From positions 868,001-932,000 of the forward strand of contig DASZBM010000002.1 in NCBI GenBank assembly GCA_035944135.1: a stretch of 64,000 nucleotides of DNA. Direction: 5' to 3'. How positions within the stretch are numbered: the stretch's first letter is position 1; each line of letters starts with the position of its first letter. This stretch comes from Acidobacteriaceae bacterium. GTDB lineage: Bacteria; Acidobacteriota; Terriglobia; Terriglobales; Acidobacteriaceae. The translations under genes were made by a program, and so were the position numbers. This document shows, piece by piece, positions 24,609-33,739 of the stretch. The notes under the pieces are model-generated. The model saw only the letters and a list, made by a program, of their open reading frames with translations, was not told where the DNA came from and did not search any database.

Positions 24609-26594
24609 GTGTTCAAATGCACATCCCTGATAGCATTGGCTCTCATTTGTGGTCGCGCGACCGCCCAGATTGACGCTGGCAAAGCTGCCGGAACAGTGCA
24701 GCGCGCACATTATTCTCTGGCCAATCAAGTGATCTCCGCGCAATGGGATCTCTCGTCGCACCACCTCTCCCATCTTTCCATCGCAGACCGGCTGCACGGC
24801 GCCGTGCAGCATTTCCCCGAACCGTTCAAGGTCCTGCTCAAGGACGGCTCAATTCTTAACGCCGATAATCTGCAAACAGACGGCCCAGTGCGCGAGAGGC
24901 ATCTGAATCCAACTCCCAACGCATCGCGGTATTCAGATCGCCTCCCGGGCGACGAGTTCGACGTTCCCCTCATAAGCGCCGATCGCAACCTTCACCTCGT
25001 CTGGTCAGTAGTGTTACGCGATGGCTCGAACTATATCCGCGAGTTGCTCGCCCTCGAAGCCCGCAACCACGACATTCCGATCACCCGCGTTCAGCTTCTC
25101 GATACCGCGCTGCCTACCGCTCACGTCGTAGGCTCCGTGCCGGGCTCGCCCATTGTTGCAGACAATCTCTTCCTCGGATTTGAGCACCCGCTATCGAATA
25201 GCAATGTCACCAATCAACGCGCAACCGCGTACATCGACCGCGAGCTCCCTTTGCGTGCCGGTCAGTCCATCACCTACTCGTTCGTCATTGGCGTCGCCCG
25301 CACCGGACAGATGCGTCGCGATTTTCTTCGTTACATTGAGCGCGAACGTGCGCACGCGTACCGCACCTTCCTGCACTACAACTCCTGGTACGACCTCGGC
25401 TACTTCAACCCATATGACGAAGCCGATGCACTCGACCGCATCCACAACTTCGGCCGCGAATTACACGATAAACGCGGCGTCACACTCGACTCCTTCCTCT
25501 TCGATGATGGCTGGGACAACCACGCCTCTTTATGGAACTTCAACTCTGGCTTTCCCAACGGCTTCAGCAACGTTCGCAAAGCAGCGGAAAACTATGGCGC
25601 CGATCCCGGCGTGTGGATGTCGCCCTGGGGAGGATATTCTGCACCCAAGAAAGAACGCGTCGAATACGGCCGGCAGCAGGGCTTTGAAATCGTCAACAAC
25701 GGCTTTGCCCTTTCCGGCCCCAAGTACTACGCACGCTTCCGCGACGTCTGCATGGGCATGATTCATAACTATGGCGTCAATCAATTCAAGTTCGACGGCA
25801 CCGGAAATGCAGATTCTGTTTTCAAGGGCAGCGCGTTCGACAGCGACTTCGACGCCGCGATTCATCTCATCGGTGAGATACGCCAGGAAAAACCCGACAT
25901 CTACATTAATCTCACCACCGGCACTTACCCATCGCCCTTCTGGCTCATGTATGCAGACTCGATCTGGCGTGGCGGCGACGACGACAACGTCGCCGGTGTC
26001 GGCCCCTACCGCGAGCGCTGGATCACCTATCGCGATGCCGCAACTTACGACGGCGTCGTGAAGACCGGCCCGCTCTATCCGCTGAACTCGCTCATGCTTC
26101 ACGGCCTCATCTACGCGCAGAAGCACAAGGACCTCAACAAAGATCCCGACAACGATTTCCGAAACGAGATTCGTTCGTACTTCGGCACGGGCACACAATT
26201 ACAGGAGATGTACATCACTCCATCCCTGCTGACCGACAACAACTGGGATGATTTAGCAGAAGCCGCGAAGTGGTCTCGCGCAAACGCCGAGGTGCTCAAA
26301 GACACGCATTGGATCGGCGGCGACCCGGCATGGCTTGAGGTATACGGGTGGGCGTCATGGACGCCAAAGAAAGCGATACTCACCTTGCGCAACCCGAGCG
26401 ACAAGCCACAGCCCGTCACCGTCGATCCGCAAACCGCGTTCGAACTCCCCGCTGGCGCCGCGCGAAACTTCACCGCGCACAGCCCATGGAAGGAAGATGC
26501 AGGCCAGCCATCGATCCATCTGCGCGCAGGCACCGCTCACGTATTTCAACTCGCTCCATTCCAGGTATTGACGTTGGACGTCCTGCCCGATTAG
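24609..26594 (+). CDS. Secreted GH36-like alpha-galactosidase
   Basis: About 661 residues from the GTG at 24609, which follows an AGGA-containing leader and starts a signal peptide (FKCTSLIALALICGRATAQ). A longer frame from 24516 has no signal at its end and is less likely. After an N-terminal beta domain the TIM barrel has FLFDDGWD near 298, WMSPWGGY near 336, and NQFKFDGTG with the probable nucleophile Asp396. The downstream WRGGDDD segment may hold the acid/base. Members of this family are sometimes mislabelled enterotoxin. Likely role: removal of alpha-galactosyl groups from plant oligosaccharides. It is 14 bp before an amidohydrolase gene, so the two are probably an operon. Confidence 0.85.
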   Translation: MFKCTSLIALALICGRATAQIDAGKAAGTVQRAHYSLANQVISAQWDLSSHHLSHLSIADRLHGAVQHFPEPFKVLLKDGSILNADNLQTDGPVRERHLNPTPNASRYSDRLPGDEFDVPLISADRNLHLVWSVVLRDGSNYIRELLALEARNHDIPITRVQLLDTALPTAHVVGSVPGSPIVADNLFLGFEHPLSNSNVTNQRATAYIDRELPLRAGQSITYSFVIGVARTGQMRRDFLRYIERERAHAYRTFLHYNSWYDLGYFNPYDEADALDRIHNFGRELHDKRGVTLDSFLFDDGWDNHASLWNFNSGFPNGFSNVRKAAENYGADPGVWMSPWGGYSAPKKERVEYGRQQGFEIVNNGFALSGPKYYARFRDVCMGMIHNYGVNQFKFDGTGNADSVFKGSAFDSDFDAAIHLIGEIRQEKPDIYINLTTGTYPSPFWLMYADSIWRGGDDDNVAGVGPYRERWITYRDAATYDGVVKTGPLYPLNSLMLHGLIYAQKHKDLNKDPDNDFRNEIRSYFGTGTQLQEMYITPSLLTDNNWDDLAEAAKWSRANAEVLKDTHWIGGDPAWLEVYGWASWTPKKAILTLRNPSDKPQPVTVDPQTAFELPAGAARNFTAHSPWKEDAGQPSIHLRAGTAHVFQLAPFQVLTLDVLPD

Positions 26595-26608
26595 ACGACA
26601 ATCGAAAC

Positions 26609-27712
26609 ATGAGTACGCACTCTAAAGCCGCGTCAGCTCCGCCAGACACTAGCGATAAGTTCGTCGCGATGGTCACCGCAAAACGTGATGTCAGCCTGCC
26701 GCTCAGCGACTTCCATCCAAAATCGATGCTCAAAACGCCGGTGCACGAGATACTGAGGCCGCGCTTTCCCGTGATCGACTACCACAATCACCTCGATGCA
26801 CAGGATCCGGAAAACGTCCTCCGCATCATGGACGATTGCGGTATCGAGCGCATCGTGAACATCACCATGAAAGTCGGCGATGATGCTCTGCGCACGATCA
26901 GAAAATTCAACAATGCCGATCCTCAACGATTCTCAACCATCGGATGGATGGACTGGACCGGCATCGAACTCGACAACTTCATTCCCCTGAGCCTCGAACG
27001 TCTCGAAAGACTCGCAGACGCAGGAATTGTCGGCTTCAAAATCTGGAAGGACCTCGGACTCACGGTTCGTGACCGCACCGGCTCGCTGCTGCAGGTAGAT
27101 GATCAGCGCCTTGCGCCAATATTCGATCGATGCGGCGAGCTTGGGTTGCCGGTGATGATGCACATCGGCGATCCGGAAGCCTTCTTTCTGCCGATTGACG
27201 CGCACAACGAGCGCCTCGAAGAGCTGTCCGCGCATCCCGACTGGAGTTTCTACGGAGCCACATTCGGCAAATACGAATTACTCGCACAGCGCGACCGCGT
27301 GTTCAAGCGCCATCCCGGAACGACCTTCGTCGCAGCTCACATCGCGGAGAACAGCGAAAACCTCGAGAACGTTACAGCGATGCTGGACGCGAATCCCAAC
27401 GTCCTCGTCGACATCAGCGCCCGCGCCTCTGAGCTCGGCCGTCAGCCTTACTCCGCGCGCCGATTCTTCCTCCGATTCGCCGATCGCATTCTCTTCGGCT
27501 CCGACCTCGTTCCCGACGTCGAAATGTACCGACTCTACTATCGCTTTCTCGAAACCGAAGACGAGTACTTCGAATATCCAAGCCACGCTTCACGGCAGGG
27601 CCGCTGGAATATTTACGGAATCAACCTTCCCGACGATGTCCTGCAAAAGGTCTATCGCGACAACGCGCTGAAGCTACTCGCAATGCCGAAAAGACACAGA
27701 CCAGGCGCGTAA
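26609..27712 (+). CDS. Amidohydrolase-family TIM-barrel metal-dependent hydrolase
   Basis: A 367-residue protein starting at the ATG at 26609, 14 bp after the alpha-galactosidase stop. A longer frame would overlap that gene. Amidohydro_2-type motifs are present: VIDYHNHLD (metal-binding HxH), MMHIGDPEAF, TFVAAHIAE and FGSDLVPD (final Asp). There is no signal peptide, so it is probably cytoplasmic. Related proteins include 2-pyrone-4,6-dicarboxylate lactonase-like and sugar-lactone hydrolases. Coupling to a glycosidase suggests sugar or lactone metabolism, but the substrate is not identifiable from sequence. Confidence 0.87.
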   Translation: MSTHSKAASAPPDTSDKFVAMVTAKRDVSLPLSDFHPKSMLKTPVHEILRPRFPVIDYHNHLDAQDPENVLRIMDDCGIERIVNITMKVGDDALRTIRKFNNADPQRFSTIGWMDWTGIELDNFIPLSLERLERLADAGIVGFKIWKDLGLTVRDRTGSLLQVDDQRLAPIFDRCGELGLPVMMHIGDPEAFFLPIDAHNERLEELSAHPDWSFYGATFGKYELLAQRDRVFKRHPGTTFVAAHIAENSENLENVTAMLDANPNVLVDISARASELGRQPYSARRFFLRFADRILFGSDLVPDVEMYRLYYRFLETEDEYFEYPSHASRQGRWNIYGINLPDDVLQKVYRDNALKLLAMPKRHRPGA

Positions 27713-27724
27713 GAACTCCGCACG

Positions 27725-28297
27725 CTACTGCCGCGACCGCACGAACACTGCCGTGTTCTTATCAGCCGCCTTGGTATAGGTCACTCGCACCTGCCATCCC
27801 TTGTGCGGGTCATAGCCGCGGCCCGCCGCGACACTCACGCCGGTATCCACCACCAGGTGATCGCCCAGCGCGAACGACTCCGACTTCCCGGCATCATCCT
27901 TCACCGTCATCGTGCGCGCGTGCTTGTCATAGCTCACCACCGTACCCTCGATCTTCTCGAAGGGTCCGGCCCCAAGGTCCTTCACCGCCACAGCCGTCTG
28001 GTTGTCGTCATAGCCGTAGTAGTACACGACGACGTAATCGCCAACATGCTGAAACTTGTCCGCATTCACCGAGTCCGACTGCAGCGCCTTGTCGAAATCC
28101 AGCGTGACCTTCGCGCCGTTGGGCAGCTTGAACTGACTCGTATCACCGCTGTCGACTGTCAGCTGCATCGTGTTCGTGTGAGGATCGACCGCCTTCACAA
28201 CCCCACTCACCGCGTGCACCACCATCTGTGCGCCCGCGCTGGCGCTCAGCATCGTTAATGCAACCGCCGTCAATGCCAAACCATGTTTGCGTTTCAT
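27725..28297 (-). CDS. Exported beta-rich protein of unknown function
   Basis: A 190-residue protein with a strong signal peptide (KHGLALTAVALTMLSASAGA) and an excellent ribosome site (GGAGGAGG, 10 bp upstream). Two similar OB- or SH3-like beta units can be seen: VSGVVKAVDPHTNTMQLTVD and IEGTVVSYDKHARTMTVKDD, each followed by a short loop and another strand. This suggests an internal duplication. No catalytic motif is recognised. It is convergent with the amidohydrolase gene, 12 bp away. Confidence 0.8.
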   Translation of the reverse strand: MKRKHGLALTAVALTMLSASAGAQMVVHAVSGVVKAVDPHTNTMQLTVDSGDTSQFKLPNGAKVTLDFDKALQSDSVNADKFQHVGDYVVVYYYGYDDNQTAVAVKDLGAGPFEKIEGTVVSYDKHARTMTVKDDAGKSESFALGDHLVVDTGVSVAAGRGYDPHKGWQVRVTYTKAADKNTAVFVRSRQ

Positions 28298-28378
28298 AAG
28301 AACACCTCCTCCTTCGAAGAAGGCTGGCGAGGCTCAGGCAGCCGATTGCGCAGCAGCATGAGGATCGCTATATATCGG

Positions 28379-28414
28379 TGTCCGACATAATACACCTTTC
28401 GAACTATGTTGCAA
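28379..28414 (-). promoter_or_regulatory. Sigma70-like promoter of the exported beta-rich protein gene, with a short palindrome
   Basis: On the minus strand TTGCAA (28409-28414) and TATTAT (28387-28392) are separated by 16 bp. They are followed by the palindrome TGTCGGACA (28379-28387) just after the -10 box, which could be an operator. The gene start is about 80 bp downstream. Confidence 0.5.
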
Positions 28415-28433
28415 CAGCACAGTAGTCACCTCG

Positions 28434-30806
28434 TCACCGAATGACCTTCACCACCTGCGCATCCGGCCCGCTCCACACCGCCGCGCCCCTATGCGTTAGC
28501 CTGCCGCTCGCATCATCCCACTTCAGGCGCGTGATCTCGTCTTTGCCCTGCTCATACGCATACGTCTTGCCGTCATCGTTATAGAGCGTGAACTCCCCAT
28601 TCGCGCCCGGATAAACCCGCACCTCTGTAATCGCCTGCTTCTCATCCGTGCTCAGCACCGGCGCTCCCATCGGCACAATCGACCCGGCCCGCACGAACAC
28701 CGGAATCGTATCGATCGGCGCATTCACTCGCAGCGTCTGTCCGCCATGCACGCGCTCATTCGTCCAGAAGTTGTACCAGTCCGTTCCCGCTGGCAGATAC
28801 ACCTCACGGCTCGTGCTTCCCTGCTCTGTTACAGGAGCAATCAGCAGCGCCGGACCGAACATATACTCATCGCCAACTCCAGCCACCTTCGGATCGCTCC
28901 CAAAATCCATGAACAATCCGCGCATAAACGGCGCGCCCGACTCATGCGAGTACCACCCGAGCGAGTAGATGTACGGCATCAACTGATACCGCAGCCTCAG
29001 ATACTTTTCGAGTATTGGCTCCGCCTGCTTGCCGTAACTCCAAACCTCATTCTCTTTGCGGCTCCCGTGCGCACGCATCGTCGGCTGAAACGTCCCATAC
29101 TCAAACCACCGCACATACAGTTCCGCGTAGTCCTCGTAGTTCCCGACATTCTCCTTCGCATCGCTCGCGTCAATTAACACCGGCCGCTCGGCCTTATGCG
29201 AACCCGGCAGATACTGCCACCCACCAATATCCGTGCTCCAATACGGCATCCCCGACGCCACAAAACCCAACCCCGTCGGCACCGACCGCCGCAGCGTATC
29301 CCACGTGGGATAAATATCCGACGACCAGAAGATCGTCCCGTTATGCTGCGCTCCAAGATACGCATCGCGCGCCAGGATCAGCGCCCTCCGATCGGGCAGG
29401 TCCGCGCGAAATCCGTCATAGATCGCCTTTGTATGAAAGTACGGATACACATTGAAGTACTCCGTGCCCGGCCCGACATGCAGATAGCTTCCATTCGGCG
29501 GCAGATCCGGCTCCGTCTCATCCGCCCAGAAGCCGTCGAATCCCTTCGCCACAAAATTCTCGTTGATCCTGTCCCAGAACCACTTCGCCGCATCCGGATT
29601 CGTCGTATCAATATCCGACCCCGCGCGATCGTACGGCAGCCCATTCGTCGGCGTCCCATCCGCCAGGTGCTCGAACCACCCATTCTTCAGAATCGTCGCG
29701 TAGTACCTGTCCTCGGGAACATATCGCGGCCACACGCTGATCATCGAATGAAACCCCATCCGATGCAGATCATCATTCATCGCCTTCGGATTCGGCCAGT
29801 ACCGCGGATCCATATCCATCTGGCCCATCTTCGTGAAGTAAAACCAATCCACCACCATCACATCGGCCGGCAGCTTCCGCTCGCGATATCCCCGCGCCAC
29901 GTCCAGCAGCTCCTTCTGCGTCGTGTACCTCTGCTTGCACTGGATGTACCCATACGCCGACTTCGGCAGCATCGGCACATCGCCCGTCAGCAACCGATAT
30001 CCCTCATACAGCTTGTCGTACGTGTCGCCCACAATCACAAAGAACGACACCCGCTGCCCCACCTGCGACTTCCACTTCGTCCGCTCGTTGAACGCAAAAT
30101 CCACCCGCGTCTTCGACGGGTTATCCCACACAATCGCGTATCCCTTATTCGTCACCACAAACGGCACGCACACACTCGGCCCCGCCGCCGCATCGTAGTC
30201 ATGCGCACACTCGATCGATCTTCCGCGCAGATCCAACCCGCCCTGCTGGTTCAGCCCCAGACCGTAGTAGTGCTCATCATTCGGCGCCGCAAACGTCGCG
30301 CCCACCCTGTAGAACGGATCATCGCCCGGCCTGCGGTCTTCGAGAATCTGCGCGTCGCCATCCTTATGGTTCGGCACAGACATCTCCCAGCCATCCATCT
30401 TCAACACCGGCTGGCCATCTGTGCGGTCAATCTCAAACCCAAACCCCGGCGTCGACCCCACAAAGTACTTCGCAATGTCCGCACCTGTGCCCGTCGGCAC
30501 CCAGTGGTGATATGCCCCCACCTTCACCACCATCTCTGCCGATCGATACTCATCCCCCGCGTCAGAGCTCGAATGCGTCCACCCGCTCGCCGCCGGCTGC
30601 GCAACAATCCCGACACCCGGCCCCTTCTCCGCAGCCGCTGCACCATCCAGGCTCCCCGTATTTTGGCTCATAGATACGCGCACCACACCCGGCGCATATC
30701 CTTCCAACACCACCGTAGCGTTATCGCGCTCGAGCACCACACGCTGAGCTCGCGCCGCTCCCCATCCGCACAACACAAGCACAACTGCAACGAATCGCAC
30801 GCGCAA
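28434..30806 (-). CDS. Secreted GH31 alpha-xylosidase/alpha-glucosidase
   Basis: A 790-residue GH31 enzyme with a signal peptide (FVAVVLVLCGWGAARAQ). The N-terminal beta domain has the galactose-mutarotase-like fold (about 25-270). The catalytic barrel shows DGFWADETEPD with nucleophile Asp429 and FWSSDIYPTW with the probable acid/base Asp497. The C-terminal beta domain ends in VYPGANGEFTLYNDDGKTYA. The ADETEP form resembles bacterial alpha-xylosidases more than maltases, but this is not decisive. The TTG at 30806 has GGAGG at 9-bp spacing; an in-frame GTG at 30800 is also possible. It lies 46 bp after the VWFA-related gene. Confidence 0.92.
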   Translation of the reverse strand: MRVRFVAVVLVLCGWGAARAQRVVLERDNATVVLEGYAPGVVRVSMSQNTGSLDGAAAAEKGPGVGIVAQPAASGWTHSSSDAGDEYRSAEMVVKVGAYHHWVPTGTGADIAKYFVGSTPGFGFEIDRTDGQPVLKMDGWEMSVPNHKDGDAQILEDRRPGDDPFYRVGATFAAPNDEHYYGLGLNQQGGLDLRGRSIECAHDYDAAAGPSVCVPFVVTNKGYAIVWDNPSKTRVDFAFNERTKWKSQVGQRVSFFVIVGDTYDKLYEGYRLLTGDVPMLPKSAYGYIQCKQRYTTQKELLDVARGYRERKLPADVMVVDWFYFTKMGQMDMDPRYWPNPKAMNDDLHRMGFHSMISVWPRYVPEDRYYATILKNGWFEHLADGTPTNGLPYDRAGSDIDTTNPDAAKWFWDRINENFVAKGFDGFWADETEPDLPPNGSYLHVGPGTEYFNVYPYFHTKAIYDGFRADLPDRRALILARDAYLGAQHNGTIFWSSDIYPTWDTLRRSVPTGLGFVASGMPYWSTDIGGWQYLPGSHKAERPVLIDASDAKENVGNYEDYAELYVRWFEYGTFQPTMRAHGSRKENEVWSYGKQAEPILEKYLRLRYQLMPYIYSLGWYSHESGAPFMRGLFMDFGSDPKVAGVGDEYMFGPALLIAPVTEQGSTSREVYLPAGTDWYNFWTNERVHGGQTLRVNAPIDTIPVFVRAGSIVPMGAPVLSTDEKQAITEVRVYPGANGEFTLYNDDGKTYAYEQGKDEITRLKWDDASGRLTHRGAAVWSGPDAQVVKVIR

Positions 30807-30852
30807 ATATGCCAGCCTCCACCGGCATACTCACCCTACAACATCGTGGTGC

Positions 30853-32034
30853 TTATTCCACCGGCAGCTTCGCCTTGTATCCGTCGCGTGCAATCACCGA
30901 GTACTTCACAGCCTTGCCCTTCTCATCCTGCATCTTCAGCGGCTTGCCTTCCTGATCCACCAGGTACACCTTCACCTTGCGGTAGCTGCCGTCATTCGCC
31001 GTGTTCGTCGGTCTGTAGGTCACCACATACTGGTTCCGTATCGACTCATTGATCTGCGAAAAAACATCCGGCAGCGCTCCCTGGAAGACCGGCTGAAACC
31101 ACATTCCGCCCGTCATCTCCGCGAACGTGCGCATCTCGTTATCGGCCTGCAGATAATCCATATGCCGCGCCGCGCCGCCCATTCCCATGCCGCCGCCCGA
31201 CATCTCCCGCACCATTCCGCCCGTGCTGATCGTAAAGATCGTCACATTCGGCGTCGCCTTGATCTTCGCCAGCATCTTGTCCAGCGTGATATGTGACATC
31301 GTGTCCCGGCCGGTCGAGATTAGGATGATGTACTTCCGCCCCTCCACCCTGCTCAGCCGGTCCAGCATCTCGTACAGCGCGTCGAACTCATTCGTCTCGC
31401 TGAATCCCGGAATCACCAGGCTCTGCAGCGCCTCCGCGATCGTCGACTGGTTGTTCGTAAAGTCGCACAGGATATGCGTGCGCATGTCGTACGTCGCAAC
31501 CGCGATGTAATCCTCCGGCTGCAGCGTCCTGAAGAACGCCACCGCCGCATTCTGCATATCGTTGATGAACCAGTACGAGTTCGACGCAAACTCCAGCAGC
31601 ATCACCGCCGTAATCGGAGTCTTCGTCAGCCGCACCGACTGCACCTTCTGCTCGACCCCATCCTCCACCACCAGGAAGTTGTCCGGCTTCAGCCCCGGCA
31701 CAAACTGATGCGTCTTATCCAGCAGCACGTTCACGTCCAGGTTCACAATCGGCACGTCCACGCGCATCGAGAACGTCTCATTGTTCGGGTTCTTGACCTT
31801 CTCTTCCGCAGGAGCCGGCGGGGGCGCTTCGTCCGTGTTCTTCTTCGGCAGCACGATGCCATCCGTGCCCGTATCCGGCCCCGCGCTGTCATCCGTCGTC
31901 GCCGGAGGTGTCGGCTTCTGCTGCTGCTGCTGTGCAGGAGAACTCGCCGGCGCGCTCTGCCCCCACACCGGGGCCGCACCCGTTGCCGCCAGACTCACCA
32001 CCAGACCGACCGCCCAAACCCAACCCGTCTTCAT
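30853..32034 (-). CDS. VWFA-related acidobacterial domain protein
   Basis: A 393-residue exported protein. The signal peptide (WAVGLVVSLAATGAAPVWGQ) is followed by a low-complexity Gln/Pro/Asp linker (residues about 27-85). A beta strand segment with VDVPIVNLDVNVLLDKTHQF marks the VWFA-related family found mainly in Acidobacteria. The VWA-like domain (about 150-300) has RKYIILISTGRDTMS in place of the classical DxSxS metal site, so metal binding is doubtful. A Gly/Met-rich loop (GGGMGMGG) is present. The C-terminus is a beta domain (RKVKVYLVDQEGKPLK). Role unknown, probably adhesion or complex assembly. Confidence 0.88.
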   Translation of the reverse strand: MKTGWVWAVGLVVSLAATGAAPVWGQSAPASSPAQQQQQKPTPPATTDDSAGPDTGTDGIVLPKKNTDEAPPPAPAEEKVKNPNNETFSMRVDVPIVNLDVNVLLDKTHQFVPGLKPDNFLVVEDGVEQKVQSVRLTKTPITAVMLLEFASNSYWFINDMQNAAVAFFRTLQPEDYIAVATYDMRTHILCDFTNNQSTIAEALQSLVIPGFSETNEFDALYEMLDRLSRVEGRKYIILISTGRDTMSHITLDKMLAKIKATPNVTIFTISTGGMVREMSGGGMGMGGAARHMDYLQADNEMRTFAEMTGGMWFQPVFQGALPDVFSQINESIRNQYVVTYRPTNTANDGSYRKVKVYLVDQEGKPLKMQDEKGKAVKYSVIARDGYKAKLPVE

Positions 32035-32661
32035 ACCACGTGCTCCCTACGCCCATCGGGGACCCGAAATCTACCTTCAGTTCTACGCCTTATCTACCCC
32101 TTAAGACGAGCTTCGCGTCCCTCCGTTTCGCCTCGCCCTCCTCAGAACCGTCATCCTGAGCGAAGGCCCACAGGGCCGCAGTCGAGGGACCCCGATACCC
32201 TTCGTCCAACAACGAACGCTGAACCCATTTCCCCCTCATACTGCACTTCGTTAAGAGCAGCCTTCCAAGCCTGTCCCAAGCGAACCCCAACGATGCCGCG
32301 CACGCCCTTCAAAGCTGTCCCAAGCGAACCCCAAGGATGCCGTGCGTGTGTCCCCGTCTCGTTAAGGGCACGGCTTCAGCCGTGCCGTACGTGCGGCCCA
32401 ACACGCGGGGCTTTAGCCCCTGAGGTAACGTCGTCTTACAGACGCACGAAGGGCCGCCGGGGGGTGCCAGCGGCCCATTCGCGTACATCTCGCGCCTCCT
32501 ATCAAGGGAACAATCGGTGGGGGATCGTCCCGACCAGAGGCGCAGATCGATTATCACACATCTCGCTTGCACGGCCAAAGCCTCTCCACACATCGCTCTG
32601 GTATAACCTTGCAGTCACTCGCTAGAGTTATCACCGGATCGTCTTTGGAGATGTGTCTGCT
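32035..32661. repeat. 627-bp gene-free interval with dispersed repeat elements
   Basis: No credible gene is present. It contains: CCGTCATCCTGAGCGAAG at 32148-32165, repeated at 33751-33768; two near-identical 28-bp copies at 32271-32298 and 32315-32342 that differ at one base; a hairpin GGCACGGC/GCCGTGCC with loop TTCA at 32367-32386; and the palindrome GGGGCTTTAGCCCC at 32407-32420 followed by TGAGGTA, a 21-bp string repeated at 34088-34108. These resemble REP-like mobile palindromes. The promoter of the downstream dehydrogenase gene must also lie here. Confidence 0.7.
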
Positions 32662-33669
32662 ATGTCGGATATCCAGGGATTCGCGGCCCACGCCGCCGGA
32701 GCCCAACTACTCCCTTTCCGCTACTCTCCCGGCGAGCTCGGGCCCTATGACGTCGAAGTCCGCGTCTCACACTGCGGCGTCTGCCACTCCGACGTCCACC
32801 TGATCGACAACGACTGGGGCATCTCCCGCTTCCCGCTCGTCCCCGGCCACGAGATCATCGGCACTGTCACCGCGCTCGGCTCCGCCGTCCACGGCCCTAC
32901 CGTCGGGCAGCGCGTCGGCATTGGCTGGCAGGCAGACTCCTGCGGTATCTGCGAGTGGTGCCGCTCCGGCGAAGAGCATCTCTGCCCCAAGGCCCAACCC
33001 ACCTGCGTCGGCCGCCACGGCGGCTTCGCCTCCTCCGTTCGCGCCAACAGCCGCTTCGCCATCCCCGTCCCAGAGGCACTCGACAGCGTCAATGCCGCCC
33101 CGCTCCTCTGTGGCGGAGTCACCGTCTATGCCCCGCTCCGCAATCACGGAGCCCGCCCCGCCTCACGCGTCGGCGTCATCGGCATCGGCGGCCTCGGCCA
33201 TCTCGCCATCCAGTTCGCCCGCGCCTTCGGTTCCGAGGTCGTCGCCTTCTCTTCTTCCAAAGACAAGGAAGCCGAAGCCCATTCCCTCGGCGCCCACGCC
33301 TTCGTCAACACTCGCGAGACCTCAGCGGTCAAAAAGCACGCCCGCTCCCTCGACCTCATCCTCTCCACAGTCTCGGGCGACCAGGACCTCCATTACTTCA
33401 TCGAAGCCCTCCGCCCCAAAGGCACGCTCGTCATCCTCGGAGCCGGCCCCTCGCCGCTTCAGGTCCCCGGCGCCGGCCTCATCAGCAACAATCTCACGGT
33501 CGCCGGCTCCAGCATCGGCAGCCCCCGCGACCTCCGCGAGATGCTCGAAGTCGCCGCCCGCCACAACATCCAGGCCGTCACCGAGCGCTTCCCCATGAAG
33601 GACGCCAACACGGCCGTCTCCCGCGTCAAGAAAAACCAGGTCCGCTACCGCGCGGTCCTCACCCCGTAG
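32662..33669 (+). CDS. Zinc-dependent alcohol dehydrogenase (MDR superfamily, YahK/cinnamyl-type)
   Basis: About 335 residues, NAD(P)-dependent alcohol/aldehyde dehydrogenase. The catalytic zinc ligands are Cys38 (SHCGVCHSD), His63/Glu64 (PGHE) and a later Cys in LLCGGVTVY. The structural zinc is held by Cys94, Cys97, Cys100 and Cys108 (CGICEWC, then HLC). The Rossmann motif is GIGGLGHLAIQFA. The best start is the ATG at 32662, 11 bp after GGAG; a GTG at 32653 is in frame but too close to that site. It stands alone between repeat-rich intervals. The substrate is probably a broad range of aldehydes. Confidence 0.92.
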   Translation: MSDIQGFAAHAAGAQLLPFRYSPGELGPYDVEVRVSHCGVCHSDVHLIDNDWGISRFPLVPGHEIIGTVTALGSAVHGPTVGQRVGIGWQADSCGICEWCRSGEEHLCPKAQPTCVGRHGGFASSVRANSRFAIPVPEALDSVNAAPLLCGGVTVYAPLRNHGARPASRVGVIGIGGLGHLAIQFARAFGSEVVAFSSSKDKEAEAHSLGAHAFVNTRETSAVKKHARSLDLILSTVSGDQDLHYFIEALRPKGTLVILGAGPSPLQVPGAGLISNNLTVAGSSIGSPRDLREMLEVAARHNIQAVTERFPMKDANTAVSRVKKNQVRYRAVLTP

Positions 33670-33739
33670 ATCCTAATCTCTGGACACCCCGTAGATCCTC
33701 ATCTCTGGATTCTTACGCCACAGATCCTCACCGTCTGGA
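33662..33739. repeat. Short direct repeats overlapping the dehydrogenase stop codon
   Basis: A 23-bp unit (CCCCGTAGATCCTAATCTCT plus GGA) at 33662-33684 includes the last codon and TAG stop of the dehydrogenase. It recurs at 33687-33709 with one change and in a shorter, diverged form at 33720-33739. This looks like slippage or duplication of the 3' end. Confidence 0.65.

Noticed and set aside
29196-31052. Plus-strand 618-codon Arg/Pro-rich frame
   Set aside because: Antisense shadow of the GH31 and VWFA-related genes, typical of high-GC coding DNA.
30853-32034. Classical metal-binding MIDAS in the VWFA-related protein
   Set aside because: The DxSxS motif is not present where expected (LISTGRDTMS), so metal-dependent adhesion is not claimed.
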